A stretch of 5,103 nt of DNA, taken from NCBI GenBank assembly GCA_947088195.1, contig CAMUFS010000236.1:1-5103 (forward strand). The letters run 5' to 3'. Below the pieces are notes generated by a model. The model was not told the DNA's origin, made no database searches, and saw nothing but the letters and a program-made list of their open reading frames with translations. The first letter of the stretch is position 1. Each line of letters begins with the position of its first letter. This document shows, piece by piece, positions 4,780-5,103 of the stretch. This DNA is from an uncultured Clostridia bacterium (GTDB lineage Bacteria; Bacillota; Clostridia; Lachnospirales; Lachnospiraceae). Position numbers and translations under genes: made by a program.

Positions 4780-4893
4780 ATGCAGGCTATTTTTAACAAA
4801 ATTTTGGAATTAAGTTTAATTGGGAGCTATTGTATATTATTAATGCTTCCCGTGCGGCTTCTACTGGTACGATGTGAGAGAAAATATGTTTAG
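4780..4893 (+). pseudogene. BlaR1/M56-type sensor, N-terminal fragment ending at TAG
   Basis: The ATG at 4780 has AGAGG 8 bases upstream and lies 11 bases after the BlaI-family stop. The 37 codons read MQAIFNKILELS, then LIGSYCILLMLPVRLLL and VRCERKYV. This matches the first membrane segment and following basic stretch of clostridial BlaR1-like M56 metallopeptidase sensors, normally several hundred residues long. The frame ends at TAG (4891-4893) just where I would expect the second membrane segment. In the same frame after the TAG, 40 more codons are open (PQEELKAQTTQYIVNN..., to TGA at 5014-5016). They may be a later loop of the same protein joined by an internal deletion, but I cannot confirm this. 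No HExxH motif is in the window. I read it as a truncated, inactive sensor. Confidence 0.65.
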
Positions 4894-5103
4894 CCACAAG
4901 AGGAGCTGAAGGCTCAGACAACACAGTATATTGTAAATAATACCAACACAAATTATGAGAAAAACAAGTACTTTATACAAAACATCTTTATAGGCTATTT
5001 GTGCTCGTGGGGATGATGAATCATGTTCTAGAAGGATCCGCCCAAAGGATTGGCTATAGTCCTCCGTCACCCCGCTCCCGCTTAGTTCAAAACGTAGCGG
5101 ATG
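4861..5103 (-). other. open frame to right edge with a hydrophobic segment, status uncertain
   Basis: On the minus strand the frame entering at 5103 stays open to TAG at 4863-4861 (80 codons). It reads HPLRFELSGSGVTEDYSQSF, then GRILLEHDSSSPRAQIAYKD, then a hydrophobic stretch around VLVFLIICVGIIYNILCCL and LQLLLWL. It could be the end of a membrane protein encoded to the right. Against this, its last 11 codons are antisense to the BlaR1-like fragment, I recognise no family, and the internal GTG start (5070) lacks a convincing ribosome binding site. It may simply be an accidental frame over a deletion junction. Confidence 0.25.

Overview
The window looks like an accessory stretch of a low-GC Gram-positive chromosome, most likely a gut clostridium of the Lachnospiraceae type. 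The evidence is the AT-rich base composition, strong AGGAGG-type ribosome binding sites, a DUF6033-like gene, an ECF sigma/anti-sigma pair of a kind common in that family, and a BlaI-type repressor whose closest remembered relatives are clostridial. This assignment rests on recalled family resemblance, not on a search.

Layout from left to right. Positions 1-573 hold the remains of an IS607-type transposon read leftwards: the start of a TnpB (OrfB) gene that runs off the left edge, overlapped by the C-terminal remnant of its serine-recombinase TnpA. Positions 574-1157 carry no convincing protein gene but are rich in structure. There is a candidate structured RNA on the minus strand (about 600-836) with its own sigma-A-like promoter, and a block of three strong hairpins (1020-1144). 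A 39-base segment with a 12-base identical core occurs in both. Positions 1158-1871 encode a DUF6033-like protein of unknown function (minus). Positions 2029-3497 are a translationally coupled ECF sigma factor and single-pass membrane anti-sigma partner (minus). A 13-codon open frame with its own ribosome binding site follows and may be the stub of a lost third gene. A strong terminator (3606-3657) separates this unit from a small protein-kinase-fold gene (3670-4212, minus), which has a near-consensus promoter.

From about 4210 the direction switches. A divergent intergenic region holds two tandem dyads overlapping or just downstream of a plus-strand promoter, then a BlaI/MecI-family repressor (4403-4768). 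This is followed 11 bases later by the first 37 codons of a BlaR1/M56-type membrane sensor that stops at a TAG. The last 200 bases are of unclear origin; a minus-strand frame with a hydrophobic segment is open to the right edge.

Together the window holds two regulatory modules, an ECF sigma/anti-sigma pair and a BlaI repressor that appears to have lost its sensor, plus a decaying mobile element and an unexplained RNA-like structured region. No defence system, CRISPR array, rRNA or tRNA was seen.
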